A DNA stretch of 64,000 nt, taken from the NCBI RefSeq assembly GCF_001861355.1, contig NZ_MASN01000001.1, positions 236,194 through 300,193 of the forward strand, read 5' to 3'. The translations under genes and the position numbers were made by a program. This stretch comes from Natrialba sp. SSL1 (GTDB lineage Archaea; Halobacteriota; Halobacteria; Halobacteriales; Natrialbaceae). The notes beneath the pieces are model-generated. The model ran no database searches. It had not been told where the DNA came from and saw nothing but the letters and a program-made list of their open reading frames with translations. Shown here in pieces: positions 47,271 to 55,982 of the stretch (position 1 is the stretch's first letter; every line of letters begins with the position of its first letter).

Positions 47271-47819
47271 CTATGCCTGCCGTTTTTCCTTCTGCACCAC
47301 GCGCACGTTCTCGATTCCCGTCTCGGGGTACTGGCCCTCGGCGTCCTTCTCGACGGCTTTCACCATATCCCAGACGACGTTCAGCCCGGTCGTGACACCT
47401 TCGAGGGCCTCCATCTCGCAGCCGGTTTTGCCGGTCGTCTCGACCGCGACCTCGCACTCGACGCGGTTCTCGGCCAGCGAGAAGTCGGTGTCGACGTTCG
47501 TAATCGGAATCTGGTGGCACATCGGGATCGTCTCCCAGGTGTGCTTGACGGCCTGCACCGCGCCGATTCGGGCGGTTGCGAGCACGTCACCCTTGCCGAT
47601 CTCGTCCGCGCGAATGGCCTCGACCGTCGATTCCTGCAGGCGGATCTCTCCCGCCGCGACGGCCCGGCGTTTGCTGTCGGGTTTGTCGCCGACGTCGACC
47701 ATCTGTACGTCGCCCTCGTCTGTGGTGTGGGTGAGGTCCTCGGCGGTGGCGTCGGCGTCCGTCTCCGCTCCACTGTCGTCTCCGCTCCCCCCATCCGTCG
47801 AAATCGGCTTGTCGCTCAT
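47271..47819 (-). CDS. moaC: Cyclic pyranopterin monophosphate synthase MoaC
   Basis: Converts the MoaA product to cyclic pyranopterin monophosphate in molybdenum-cofactor synthesis. 182 residues. Core motifs: MVDVGDKPDSKRRAVAAGEI, KHTWETIPMCHQIPIT and the catalytic GVTTGLNVVWDMVKAVEKDAEGQYP segment across the end. The first ~40 residues are an acidic haloarchaeal extension. ATG 47819 overlaps the stop of the nnr gene by one base, so the two genes form an operon. Confidence 0.95.
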   Translation of the reverse strand: MSDKPISTDGGSGDDSGAETDADATAEDLTHTTDEGDVQMVDVGDKPDSKRRAVAAGEIRLQESTVEAIRADEIGKGDVLATARIGAVQAVKHTWETIPMCHQIPITNVDTDFSLAENRVECEVAVETTGKTGCEMEALEGVTTGLNVVWDMVKAVEKDAEGQYPETGIENVRVVQKEKRQA

Positions 47820-49288
47820 CAGTTCTCACTCCCCTCACTCTCCCACAGCACCTTGGGGATTTCCTCGAGTACCTCGGAGGCGAGATAGCCGAACCCATCG
47901 GCCGCCGCGAGCCGTTCGCCGGCGAGTCCGTTGACCTGCGCAGCCGCCGCGGCCGCGTCCAGCGGCTCGGCGTGCTCCAGTAAGGCAGCGACGATGCCGG
48001 TGAGCACGTCGCCCGTCCCGCCGACTTTCATCCCCGCCGTTCCCGAGCGGCTGAGCCGCGTTCGCTCGCCGTCAGTTATCACGTCCGTCGCCCCCTTTGC
48101 GAGAAGTACGTCGACGTGCTCAAGTTCCGCCGTGAACGTCTCAATCTCGTCCGCAGCCTCCTGCAGGTCGTCCACGTCGGGGCCGCCCATTCCCGCAAGC
48201 TCGCGCCGGTTCGGCGTACAGACCAGGGTCGCCTCAGTCTCGAGATCCGGCACCGTCTCGAGTGCGTCCGCGTCGACGACCGCGGGGCCGGTGTAGGACG
48301 TGAGAAACTGGCGGGCGGCCTCGAGCGTCTCGTCTGCGGTGCCGAGTCCGGGGCCGAGGATCACCACATCGTCGTACCGTTCGGCGGTGTCGACGAGGTC
48401 GCTGACCTGGTCTGGCGTGAGCATCTCGCTCTCGTAGGGCTGGACGATCAGGTCCTCGGCGTAGCTCTGGATCTCGCCGGCGACGGTGTCGGGCGCGGCG
48501 ACGAACGAGAGTTCCATGCCGGCTCGGAGGGCGGACTGTGCGGCGAGCGCCGGCGCGCCGGTGTAGGGGCCGCCGCCGATGACGAACGCCCGGCCGGTTC
48601 GGTCGTCGGGACGCGCGAGTTGCACGTCACCGGGGCCGACGAACCGCTCGGCTGCTGCCGGGATTCCGATGTCCGCGACGGTTACGTCGGCGTCGAGGTC
48701 GTCCAGACCGGGTTTGGTGTCGTGGAAGGTGACGACGTGGTCGGCCTCGACGGCGTTGGAAGCGAGCAGGTCGCCGGTGTCGTCAGCGGCGGACGAGTTG
48801 CCGGCGTTGGCGTCGAAGCCGGACGGCACGTCCACCGAGACGACGGTCGCGTCGGCGTCGTTGATCGCCTGCGCCGCGGTGGCCGCGGGCTCGCGGAGAT
48901 CGCCGCTGATCCCCGTGCCGAGCATCGCGTCGACGATCACGTCGCAGTCGGGGAGGGCGAAGTTTTCGGAGTCGGTCACCTCGCGCGTCTCGTAGCCCGC
49001 GTGCTGGAGCGCGTCCCAGTTCTCGCGGGCGATTTCGGTACCGATGGTCTCCGCGCGGCCGAGCAAGAGCGTCCGCACGTCGTAGTCGTCCAGAAAGCGC
49101 GCGGCGACGAACGCGTCCCCGCCGTTGTTTCCGCGGCCGGCGACAACGGCGACGGTTGCACCCGGCGCTGTGACCTCCCGGACCGTGCGGGCGATGGCGT
49201 TCCCACTCGACTCCATGAGCTGTTTCTGCGGGACGCCGAGCGCCGCGGCGTTCGCGTCGACTGCGGCCATGCGTTCGCCTGTAATCAT
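47819..49288 (-). CDS. nnr: Bifunctional NAD(P)H-hydrate epimerase/dehydratase
   Basis: Repairs damaged nicotinamide cofactors: the N-terminal domain epimerises NAD(P)HX and the C-terminal domain dehydrates it with ADP. 489 residues: epimerase part with VVAGRGNNGGDAFVAARFL and VDAMLGTGISGDLREP; kinase-like part with FVIGGGPYTGAPALAAQSAL, ILGPGLGT, VCTPNRRELAGM and the dinucleotide motif VGGTGDVLTGIVAALL. ATG 49288 (MITGERMAAVD) is chosen; the frame is open upstream but lacks the family's sequence. Operon with moaC. Confidence 0.94.
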   Translation of the reverse strand: MITGERMAAVDANAAALGVPQKQLMESSGNAIARTVREVTAPGATVAVVAGRGNNGGDAFVAARFLDDYDVRTLLLGRAETIGTEIARENWDALQHAGYETREVTDSENFALPDCDVIVDAMLGTGISGDLREPAATAAQAINDADATVVSVDVPSGFDANAGNSSAADDTGDLLASNAVEADHVVTFHDTKPGLDDLDADVTVADIGIPAAAERFVGPGDVQLARPDDRTGRAFVIGGGPYTGAPALAAQSALRAGMELSFVAAPDTVAGEIQSYAEDLIVQPYESEMLTPDQVSDLVDTAERYDDVVILGPGLGTADETLEAARQFLTSYTGPAVVDADALETVPDLETEATLVCTPNRRELAGMGGPDVDDLQEAADEIETFTAELEHVDVLLAKGATDVITDGERTRLSRSGTAGMKVGGTGDVLTGIVAALLEHAEPLDAAAAAAQVNGLAGERLAAADGFGYLASEVLEEIPKVLWESEGSEN

Positions 49289-49363
49289 ACGCGAGCGTTC
49301 GACGGGCCGGCCGTTGAAGATTGCGGACGATAACCTCAACAGCCTCGAACACCTACGCCCCTC

Positions 49364-49867
49364 GTGAACGTCTTCTGGCTCGACGAGGACCCGCGCCTCG
49401 CAGCGCGCTATCACTGCGACCAGCACGTCAACAAGCTGCTTCTGGAGGCCGCACAGGTCCTCTGCACGGCGGCCCGCGAGAATGGCTACGAGGCCGAGTT
49501 TCTCTACCAGCCGACCCACGTCAGCCACCCGGTCACCGAGTGGGCGACCGAATCACGGGCGAACTGGCTGCGCCTGCGCGAGCACGCCGAGGCGCTCAAC
49601 GCCGAGTTTACCGAGCGCTACGAGAAGGACGACGGCGAAAACCACGCGAGCTGGGAGGTCATCGACCAGATCGACCCCGACCTGATCGACTTTCCAGCTA
49701 CGGAGCCGACGCGGCGGCCGCAGGCGATGCCCGACGAGTACAAGCAGTCCGGAGATCCTGTCGCGGCTTACCGTGCCTACTACGCCGGCGAGAAGGCCGA
49801 GTTCGCAACGTGGAAGTACACCGAGGAGCCGCCGTGGCTCGCGGAGTATCTGGTCGAAACAATTTGA
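49364..49867 (+). CDS. Conserved phage/prokaryote protein of unknown function
   Basis: 167 residues. A compact soluble protein opening NVFWLDEDPRLAARYHCDQH and carrying LLLEAAQVLCTAA, THVSHPVTEWATESRANWL and the end DEYKQSGDPVAAYRAYYAGE then PPWLAEYL. I remember this pattern from widespread phage and chromosomal proteins of unknown role. The GTG at 49364 is the only supported start. It diverges from nnr and could share its promoter region (75 bp). Confidence 0.7.
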   Translation: MNVFWLDEDPRLAARYHCDQHVNKLLLEAAQVLCTAARENGYEAEFLYQPTHVSHPVTEWATESRANWLRLREHAEALNAEFTERYEKDDGENHASWEVIDQIDPDLIDFPATEPTRRPQAMPDEYKQSGDPVAAYRAYYAGEKAEFATWKYTEEPPWLAEYLVETI

Positions 49868-49893
49868 GGATTCTCAAAACAGCTCGCAGCCAG

Positions 49894-50181
49894 TCAGTAC
49901 CGAATCTCGAACCCACTCTCTCCTTCGGGATCCTCGAACTCGACCTCGACGTTTTCGACTTCCGCCGCCGGACTCCCCGTGTGACACCACTCAACCATCG
50001 ACTCGACGGCCTCGTCAGAACCCTCGAAAATCGCCTCTACGCGGCCGTCGTCGAGGTTCCTCACCCAGCCGTCGATTCCCTTTTCCTGGGCCGTATCGCG
50101 CGTGTTCGCCCGGTAGTAAACGCCCTGCACAGTTCCCGAAACAAAAACGTGTGCGCGTGTCCGGTCTGACTCGTCTGCCAT
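49894..50181 (-). CDS. acyP: Acylphosphatase
   Basis: Hydrolyses acylphosphates such as carbamoyl phosphate. 95 residues with AHVFVSGTVQGVYYRANTRDTA, containing the phosphate-binding Arg in the GxVQGVYYR motif, and GWVRNLDDGRVEAIFEG with the catalytic Asn region, then SGFEIRY at the end. All conserved residues are in place. ATG 50181; a longer frame to 50241 has no support. Confidence 0.93.
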   Translation of the reverse strand: MADESDRTRAHVFVSGTVQGVYYRANTRDTAQEKGIDGWVRNLDDGRVEAIFEGSDEAVESMVEWCHTGSPAAEVENVEVEFEDPEGESGFEIRY

Positions 50182-50250
50182 ACGCGAGCACTCGAGTGCG
50201 ACCGGCAAAAATCCCGGCCTCGGCGCGCCAGCGTCCGTCACACTGCCGGC

Positions 50251-50574
50251 TTACTCCCCACGTTCGAATCGCCGCGACCCGATAATCAGCCAGCCGGTGA
50301 GCGCGAACACCACGATCAGAAACCCGATCCAGGCAGCGTCGGTTGCTACGCCGTTTGCCGGCTGGGTGTACTCGAGTACCGCGAGCGCGAGCAACAGCCC
50401 AGCGACAACGAGGATGTTCGTGCCGACGAACGAGGCGAGCCCTTCCTCGTCGGTGACGGTGTTGGGATCGTAGCCGGCGATGAGTTCGACGTGGTCGAAG
50501 TATTTGATCGCGATACCAAGTCCGCCGACGAAGACGGCGCTGGAGAGCAGGACGGCGACTGCGGGGCCGTTCAT
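50251..50574 (-). CDS. DUF3784-like membrane protein
   Basis: 107 residues with three or four membrane helices (near 5-22, 48-66, 78-96). The short soluble piece IAIKYFDHVELIAGYDPNTVTDEE matches the DUF3784 style of a helix followed by an AGY/F...N loop. Function unknown. ATG 50574, with CTTATTTG about 26-33 nt upstream, a leaderless signal. Confidence 0.7.
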   Translation of the reverse strand: MNGPAVAVLLSSAVFVGGLGIAIKYFDHVELIAGYDPNTVTDEEGLASFVGTNILVVAGLLLALAVLEYTQPANGVATDAAWIGFLIVVFALTGWLIIGSRRFERGE

Positions 50575-50690
50575 ACACATCTAGTGGCAGTAATGCTACA
50601 AATAAGTGCCCGACGAGTTCCGTTGGCTGGATCGATCATCACGAGCGGAGAGAGAGAGGGAGAGAGTGGGAGTCTGGACCGAACTCGAGT

Positions 50691-51062
50691 TCAGGCAGTC
50701 AGACGGCGACGGACCCACAGCTCGATCCAGGCGCTCACTAGCATCAGTGCGAGTCCGGTCGGTGCCGTCACAAAGACCAGTCCGATGAGTGGATCACCAG
50801 GTCCTGGATCCGCCTCTGACCAGATCCAGACGCCGATAGTCAGCACAGCGACGATTGCTGGCGTGAGCACCCGGTTCCGAACGAGAAGGAACGCCGGAAG
50901 TCCACCGAGAACGAAAAAGACCGCACTCGGCAGCAACTGGACTGGGTGCTCGAACGCGATCAGCGGGTAGTTCAACCCGGCGGCGTACCACGAAAGCACC
51001 GCTGCGCTCACAGTACCGCCGAGGACGAACGCGCCGACGGCGGAGCGACGGGCGGTTTCCAT
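50691..51062 (-). CDS. Four-helix membrane protein
   Basis: 123 residues, mostly hydrophobic, with segments near 8-25, 35-58, 66-84 and 88-110. METARRSAVGAFVLGGT opens it; the end RRRLTA is basic, so the N-terminus is likely cytosolic. No family recognised. The frame continues open far to the right through the integrase region in antisense, but the ATG at 51062 gives a coherent membrane protein and the rest is not credible. Last chromosomal gene before the accessory element. Confidence 0.65.
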   Translation of the reverse strand: METARRSAVGAFVLGGTVSAAVLSWYAAGLNYPLIAFEHPVQLLPSAVFFVLGGLPAFLLVRNRVLTPAIVAVLTIGVWIWSEADPGPGDPLIGLVFVTAPTGLALMLVSAWIELWVRRRLTA

Positions 51063-51287
51063 GCCGTGATAGTTGCATGCACAAAACTTCACTCTTTTGA
51101 ACTGTAGAAGCGTCCGATATAGGGGCCAGTACAGGAGCGTTGCTGCTGTCTCCGGGAACGTGGGTGACAGTGCTGGACTGAACGACAACTTGTTTTGACC
51201 AACCGCCTCAGTCGCCAGTCCGCAGGTGATGAAAGACGTACATCCATTCACAAGCAGATTATAGTAGACACACTTCGTGGTGCCAGT

Positions 51288-52538
51288 ATGGCACTTGACG
51301 ATCCTCAAGACTTTCAGGGAGGATTGAAACGTCAGCGGCGGATCCTCCGCGAGTCTGACGACATCTTCGATGCTGATCGCGACACCATCCGACGCTGGAT
51401 CCGGAAGAAGGACGGCACCGTCACGCTCGGGACGCTCAAGACCTACCTCCGGCGCGTCCGTGCCGCGAGTGAGCGATCCGACGTCCCACTCGTCGAGATG
51501 ACCGAGGACGACTTCCACGACCTCGTCTTCAACCTCCGCCACGAGTACGACCTCGCAGACTCGACGGTCCAGAGTTACGAGAATGCGACGCTCCTGTTTC
51601 TCGACGACATGACCGACGCCGACTGGACTGACAACGTCGAGCGCACCCGCGTCGAGCGCAAGGGGCCAGACCCCGACGAAATGCTCGAGCCCAAGGACAT
51701 CCAGCAGCTCGTCCGGACGGCCCGCCACCAGCGAGACGTCGCGTTCATCGAGTTCCTCGCCGACACCGGGGCTCGGATCTCGCTCGCTCTCTCGCTTCGG
51801 ATCAGCGATGTCGATCTCGACGACCCGCCGACGTACCGTCCAAACAGCGAGGCAGAAGGTCTCAAGGGAGCACCCATCACGGAGTACCCACTGATCGACT
51901 CGGCGGCACCGATCCGGTCCTACCTTCGGACAGCACACCCTCGACCGGACGAACCTGGGGCAGCCCTCTTTCACAAGATCAAACCGCACAGTCGTGGCGA
52001 CGACGGCGAGCGCTGGACCGACGAGGGCGCTGTCAACCCACACTCGGCGACTCAGCAGTTGAAGCGCATCGCCGATCGTGCCGGACTCGATAAGCGAGTC
52101 AGCCCGCATGCGTTCCGTCACGCCGCTATTACCCGGATGGTAAGAGAAGGCTACTCCCGCTCGCAGATCGAACATCGCGTCCATTGGACGCTCGATACGA
52201 GCATGTGGGAGACCTACGAGCACATCACGTCCGAAGAGCACAACGATGACATCTTCCGGGAGGCTGGCCTCCTCGACCCCGAAGAGGGTCCGGACCGTAT
52301 CCGGAAGAACTGCGGAAACTGCCAGCAACCGCTGGCTCCGCATCACGACTGGTGTCCGAACTGCGGCCAGCCATCGTCGCCTGGTGCTAAGGACACGGCC
52401 GAAGACGGAAAGGAAACCGTGCTTGAGGCTCTCGTCGACGAGACGAACCCGACAACCCGCCGAGAGCTCCGTGCCCTCCTCGATGAGATCGAAGACCGAC
52501 CGGATACGGCTGCTGTCGATCATGACGACGCCTCCTGA
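51288..52538 (+). CDS. Tyrosine recombinase (integrase) with C-terminal zinc ribbon
   Basis: Catalyses site-specific integration or excision. 416 residues. The SAM-like core-binding domain (about 1-115) is followed by the catalytic domain with Arg163 in GARISLALSL, the HAFRHAAI box (His274, Arg277), His/Trp near 297-300 and the nucleophile Tyr310 in MWETYEH. A C-terminal ribbon has Cys342, Cys345, Cys356 and Cys359 (CGNCQQ and WCPNCG), an extra found in some archaeal integrases. ATG 51288 has ATTATAGT about 26-30 nt upstream. Its end overlaps the next opposing gene by 19 nt. Confidence 0.93.
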   Translation: MALDDPQDFQGGLKRQRRILRESDDIFDADRDTIRRWIRKKDGTVTLGTLKTYLRRVRAASERSDVPLVEMTEDDFHDLVFNLRHEYDLADSTVQSYENATLLFLDDMTDADWTDNVERTRVERKGPDPDEMLEPKDIQQLVRTARHQRDVAFIEFLADTGARISLALSLRISDVDLDDPPTYRPNSEAEGLKGAPITEYPLIDSAAPIRSYLRTAHPRPDEPGAALFHKIKPHSRGDDGERWTDEGAVNPHSATQQLKRIADRAGLDKRVSPHAFRHAAITRMVREGYSRSQIEHRVHWTLDTSMWETYEHITSEEHNDDIFREAGLLDPEEGPDRIRKNCGNCQQPLAPHHDWCPNCGQPSSPGAKDTAEDGKETVLEALVDETNPTTRRELRALLDEIEDRPDTAAVDHDDAS

Positions 52539-52660
52539 CGACGCTTCAGTGCTCGACGCGCCATTTCCGTGATATTCGGATCAATGTCCTTGCGGACCAA
52601 TGCCTTCAGCTTCTCTTCTCGGGTTCGTGATGTATCGATATCTTCAGCTTCGGTACTCAT
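52520..52660 (-). CDS. Small basic/acidic helix protein at the end of the left operon
   Basis: 46 residues (MSTEAEDIDTSRTREEKLKA, then DPNITEMARRALKRRQ), a short helical, charged protein. Its ATG overlaps the stop of the preceding gene by 4 nt (ATGA), so it is the last gene of the four-gene left operon. Its own end overlaps the integrase gene on the opposite strand by 19 nt. Function unknown; it could be a small DNA-binding or antagonist protein. Confidence 0.6.
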   Translation of the reverse strand: MSTEAEDIDTSRTREEKLKALVRKDIDPNITEMARRALKRRQEASS

Positions 52661-54069
52661 TGTTCGGACACCTGATTTCGGATGTAGATTCGCTCGGACC
52701 ACGGGCGGTCCATCAGTTCGATGCACGTGACTATCGCTCCCATTCTGGCAAGCAGCACGGTGTCGGTACGGCGATGGTAGCGGGCGACAGCGCCGCGATG
52801 GGCGCTCGGGTAGTGAATCGGGTACGCCTCCTGCCACGCCTGCTCGACGTCGAGTGCTTCGGTGGGGTCGGCGTCGTCCCAACCATCGCCCTCGCTCGCG
52901 ATCATCGAGTGTGCGGTGTCGATCGTGTCCTCAAGGGTCATCGCCTGCTCTGGAACGGACCCCGCCAGATCGGCTGCAGGGGCGAGAGTTCCACCTGAGA
53001 GTTGGTTGGATGCAACACTGAGAACCGCCAGTAGCGCCTGGACGTGCACACGGTCACCGCGGATTCGGAGCTCGACATCTTCGGTCATGTACGCCGCGGC
53101 CTCCTGGCCACCGTCGGTCGCGACGGCTCGCTCAAGGTCGACGTCGTGCATCTCCTTTCGAGCGTGGTCTTCGGCTTCGTCTGAGACCTCGAGGAGATCC
53201 GGGTCGCTGTAGGTCCACGGACAGTCCTCGCAGGTGGCCTGATGTTGTGGGCGTCCACCGTCGGCGATCGCGATCTGCGTGTCATCACAGTCATGATGGA
53301 TCAGTTCGGCCAGCGAATCGAACGGCTGGTCGCAGAGATCACACCAGTGTGCGTCGCCAGCAAGAAACGCCCGCCGTCCTCCGAGATCGTGGCCGCCGTC
53401 AGTCGCGATGTCGAAGCCGGCCTCCTCGAGGATGTCCGACGGCTTCCGTCCGCACTCAGTATTTGATGGCGCGCTGGCCGTCCCAAAGCACTCCGAACAG
53501 CCGCGGTTCTCGAGTTGCCAATCGGGAGTCGCATCGAGGTCCTGGACACGAAACGAGACGCCGTCTCGGTTGTTGTACCGACACCGCACGGCAGGGTCTT
53601 CGCGGGATGTACCCTCTGCCGGCAGGTGTAGCGCGGCTTTGGCCCCGCCGGAGTTCGACCGGCGGACGAAAAACGGCACCTCTTCGCGAATCTCGCTGTA
53701 GTCGGGCTCACCGCCATCGGTCCGAACGTCGCGGCCAGTATCCGGCTGTAGTGTGCGCTCTGCCCACTCTGTCGGAGTTTCGTACTCCCCGTCTTTCAGA
53801 CGCTTCCGTTCGGCGTACTCCTCGTTTCGAGGAACGAGTTTGTGGATGTCCGAGTCGTCTTCAGCAAACGCCTCGAGAGAGGCGCGTGACCCCTCGTAGT
53901 CGTAGCCACGCGACCCTCCGACGAGGAAACAGAGTTCGCCTTTCTCGGCCTCATGTTCGAACGTGTGGATCTGATAGTCTGAGTCGATGAACATCAGCAC
54001 CTCGTCAGGATTGTCTTCGAGATACTGTTCCCACTCGTCGGCAGTTCGGCCAGTACTGTCGCTACTCAT
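52657..54069 (-). CDS. Zinc-finger-rich accessory protein
   Basis: 470 residues, unknown family. Two or three zinc-binding elements: CSECFGTASAPSNTECG, the C2H2-like WCDLCDQPFDSLAELIHHDC and CEDCPWTYSDPDLLEVSDEA with H near its end. A TDGG-type tetrapeptide recurs at four places (RTDGGEPD, ATDGGHDL, IADGGRPQ, ATDGGQEA). The end has helical content. ATG 54069 overlaps the upstream gene by 8 nt. No enzymatic motif is seen. Confidence 0.75.
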   Translation of the reverse strand: MSSDSTGRTADEWEQYLEDNPDEVLMFIDSDYQIHTFEHEAEKGELCFLVGGSRGYDYEGSRASLEAFAEDDSDIHKLVPRNEEYAERKRLKDGEYETPTEWAERTLQPDTGRDVRTDGGEPDYSEIREEVPFFVRRSNSGGAKAALHLPAEGTSREDPAVRCRYNNRDGVSFRVQDLDATPDWQLENRGCSECFGTASAPSNTECGRKPSDILEEAGFDIATDGGHDLGGRRAFLAGDAHWCDLCDQPFDSLAELIHHDCDDTQIAIADGGRPQHQATCEDCPWTYSDPDLLEVSDEAEDHARKEMHDVDLERAVATDGGQEAAAYMTEDVELRIRGDRVHVQALLAVLSVASNQLSGGTLAPAADLAGSVPEQAMTLEDTIDTAHSMIASEGDGWDDADPTEALDVEQAWQEAYPIHYPSAHRGAVARYHRRTDTVLLARMGAIVTCIELMDRPWSERIYIRNQVSEQ

Positions 54070-55036
54070 CGTCTTCCTCCGTTTCTGCCTCCGACCGCTG
54101 CTCGAGTACTTTTCCGGCGTCTTCCGCAGCCATTTCGATCGTTTCCTCGGAGTGTTCTCGTGCATCGTCTGGATCGACGCCCGCCTTGAACGCTTCATAG
54201 AATGCGTTCAGCAGATCGATGCGTAGCTGCTCCTCTGGTGGTCGGTCAGTACCGTCCACAGACTGACCGCCGTCGGTCGCAACCGGTGTCTCCCGGACCT
54301 CGCCACAGAGCTGGCACTCGTCGCCAGCGGGGACGATGACGTGATCGGCATAGCTCTCCGGGCAGCGATGAGCAGTGCGGTCGGGATCGATCTCGAGGCC
54401 GTCCTCACAGTACGGGCAACTGGTGGCCGGAACAGCACCGCGCCCGACGACAGTCTGGTAGTCACAGTCAGGACACTCGAGTACCACGAGGTCCTCGGGA
54501 TCGTGACCACCATCGGTCATCACCTGACGTCCGAGCCGCGAGCGAACACGTCCGCGAAGGTCGTCGCGACGGTGCTCGACGCGATGTGCGCTAGCAGCCG
54601 TTCCAATCGCGGCACGTTCGGAGTCGCCGGCGTCGATCAGTGTGGCGGCCTCGCGAACAGCGCGGTCGAGCCGGTCGGTCTCGGAGATGCCGCCGTCGGC
54701 GCAGAGTTCTGATGCGCGCTCAAACTGTGCGTCGTCAGGAACCGTCTCGGCGCGTGACCCCTCGAGCGCTGCGGCGCACTCTCGGCAAACCGGGGCGTCG
54801 TACTTCTCGGGAACATACCGGAGATCCTGTGTCACTCGGGTAACGGGGATGTCAGCGATAGCACCGCAGACACAGATGTGCTGTGAGCCGTCGCAATCCG
54901 TCGATGCGTGCCAGAGTCCGTCCTCGAGAATCCAGTGGTCGGGATCGGTCGCCGTTTCGTACCGGTCCTCGAGGTCGTCCATCTTGCACTGCTGGCACAG
55001 CCAGGACTGGTTCCCACAGGTCGAGCAGTCGGTCAT
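54062..55036 (-). CDS. Multi-ribbon zinc protein of the accessory element
   Basis: 324 residues, unknown family. Zinc-type pairs: DCSTCGNQSWLCQQC, HICVCG, VCREC, LECPDCDYQT, CPYCED, CQLCGE. TDGG motifs again (MTDGGHDP, ATDGGQSV). The carboxy ~70 residues are helical and acidic (LLNAFYEAFKAGVDPDDARE). Neighbours overlap it on both sides, so it belongs to the left operon. A DNA- or RNA-binding role is plausible from the ribbons but not shown. Confidence 0.75.
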   Translation of the reverse strand: MTDCSTCGNQSWLCQQCKMDDLEDRYETATDPDHWILEDGLWHASTDCDGSQHICVCGAIADIPVTRVTQDLRYVPEKYDAPVCRECAAALEGSRAETVPDDAQFERASELCADGGISETDRLDRAVREAATLIDAGDSERAAIGTAASAHRVEHRRDDLRGRVRSRLGRQVMTDGGHDPEDLVVLECPDCDYQTVVGRGAVPATSCPYCEDGLEIDPDRTAHRCPESYADHVIVPAGDECQLCGEVRETPVATDGGQSVDGTDRPPEEQLRIDLLNAFYEAFKAGVDPDDAREHSEETIEMAAEDAGKVLEQRSEAETEEDDE

Positions 55037-55368
55037 CGCATCTCACCCAACTTGAGTGCGTGGTTGGTCGTGAGCCACGCCTCTGTGTCCAGATCCCCGA
55101 CGCAGTAGCGGTGTGCGCCAGAGACGTACTCACCCTCCAGTGGAGCGGGGGTCTCTGTGCGAGCGTGGACATCGTCGAAGTGCTGGGCGATTTTGAGCCG
55201 CCGCACTAGAGCCGCATCTTCGTCGGTTGAGCCGGCGTCGAGACGCTCGATGCGTTCAATAACGCTGCTCTTGTGCGATTCGGCATTGCTAATGACCGAC
55301 TCGAAAAACGGTGAGCCGGGACTCTGCGATCCGTTAGCGTCTTCTGTTTGGTTGTCGTCTGGGTACAT
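55033..55368 (-). CDS. First protein of the left accessory operon
   Basis: 111 residues, acidic and mostly helical, with no recognised domain (MYPDDNQTEDANGS, then FESVISNAESHKSSVIERIERL and AHRYCVGDLDTEAW). Its stop overlaps the start of the next gene. The ATG at 55368 is chosen because a strong hairpin lies just upstream and a longer frame would include arginine-rich, unlike sequence. Leads the four-gene operon. Confidence 0.65.
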   Translation of the reverse strand: MYPDDNQTEDANGSQSPGSPFFESVISNAESHKSSVIERIERLDAGSTDEDAALVRRLKIAQHFDDVHARTETPAPLEGEYVSGAHRYCVGDLDTEAWLTTNHALKLGEMR

Positions 55369-55381
55369 GGTTTCAGTCGTA

Positions 55382-55406
55382 CCCAGGGCGCATTCCGCCC
55401 CCTGGG
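55382..55406 (-). promoter_or_regulatory. Stable hairpin in the leader of the left operon
   Basis: On the minus strand CCCAGGGGGC, loop GGAAT, GCGCCCTGGG: nine of ten pairs form, and the 3' side ends 13 nt before the ATG at 55368. With a TATA-like TACTTTTAG near 55523-55531 it would sit in a leader of about 130 nt, where it could mask or reveal the start. Confidence 0.6.
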
Positions 55407-55695
55407 ATGGTTGTCGTCTGGAACCCGCGGACCACCGGGGCGCGACTGGTTTGGTAGCTTGGGCGCGCCTCGGAAAGTGCCGCGAGTGGTTGATTCTGTG
55501 GTTGGCTCCAAGGCACACTAAAAGTAACCCGCCCCATTTCGAAACAGCGTAATCGGTTACTACCAGCTACGACAGCCGCTGTAGCCGGTGCATAACCATG
55601 TCGTGGGGCGTTGGCCGCTTGCATGCGTTGGAGCTCCTTGGGATGGGCGGTCAGGACGCCCGTCCTCACTGTGTTTTTAGTTCGTAGCCTGTGCT
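55407..55695. other. Leader and spacer between the left operon and the RHH gene
   Basis: No convincing gene. It holds the likely promoter of the left operon (TATA-like TACTTTTAG, minus strand, near 55523-55531) and a small hairpin AGGAC/GTCCT (about 55650-55664) followed by a short T run. A 30-codon plus-strand frame at 55599 is not persuasive. Confidence 0.4.
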
Positions 55696-55875
55696 CTACA
55701 GCGCGTTCGTCTCGACAGTGTAGGATTCGGGAGCTTCCCATTCTCCACTGTCTTCGGCCTCAAATCGCGCGACGAGAGCTTCGCGAACGTATCTGCTTTT
55801 GTTCCCGTTCTCGCCAACGCGACCTTCGAGATCCTCCAGCATTTCATCGGGCATCGTAAACGACGGTCGCGCCAT
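55696..55875 (-). CDS. Ribbon-helix-helix regulator (CopG/ParD-like)
   Basis: 59 residues. The opening MARPSFTMPDEMLEDLEGRV is a ribbon followed by helix 1, and NKSRYVREALVARFEAE forms helix 2, the CopG-type DNA-binding fold. Such proteins regulate plasmid copy or toxin genes. ATG 55875 is preferred over 55902. It is divergent from a second RHH-like gene; no toxin partner is adjacent. Confidence 0.75.
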   Translation of the reverse strand: MARPSFTMPDEMLEDLEGRVGENGNKSRYVREALVARFEAEDSGEWEAPESYTVETNAL

Positions 55876-55940
55876 GTCACTACCATAGTAACCTACTGGC
55901 ATAATACTATTGGTTGGTATTTGGTTAGAATGGTACTTCT

Positions 55941-55953
55941 GAATGCTACATTC
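55941..55953. promoter_or_regulatory. Inverted repeat between the two RHH genes
   Basis: GAATG-CTA-CATTC, a perfect 5-3-5 inverted repeat in the 107-bp AT-rich divergent region, about 30-42 nt before the ATG at 55983 and overlapping the place of its TATA box. A natural operator candidate for one of the RHH proteins. AGAATGG also recurs twice nearby. Confidence 0.55.
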
Positions 55954-55982
55954 TTATGGTGTTGTAGTAGAATGGCAGAAGT

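Noticed and set aside
51100..51287. A flanking direct repeat (attachment site) of the accessory element
   Set aside because: Comparing the left end with 62.3-63.9 kb by eye gave only 7-bp coincidences such as GACGTAC.
50691..52523. A 610-codon minus-strand frame through the integrase gene
   Set aside because: Most of it is antisense to a convincing tyrosine recombinase; only the last 123 codons form a credible membrane protein, and that part is annotated separately.
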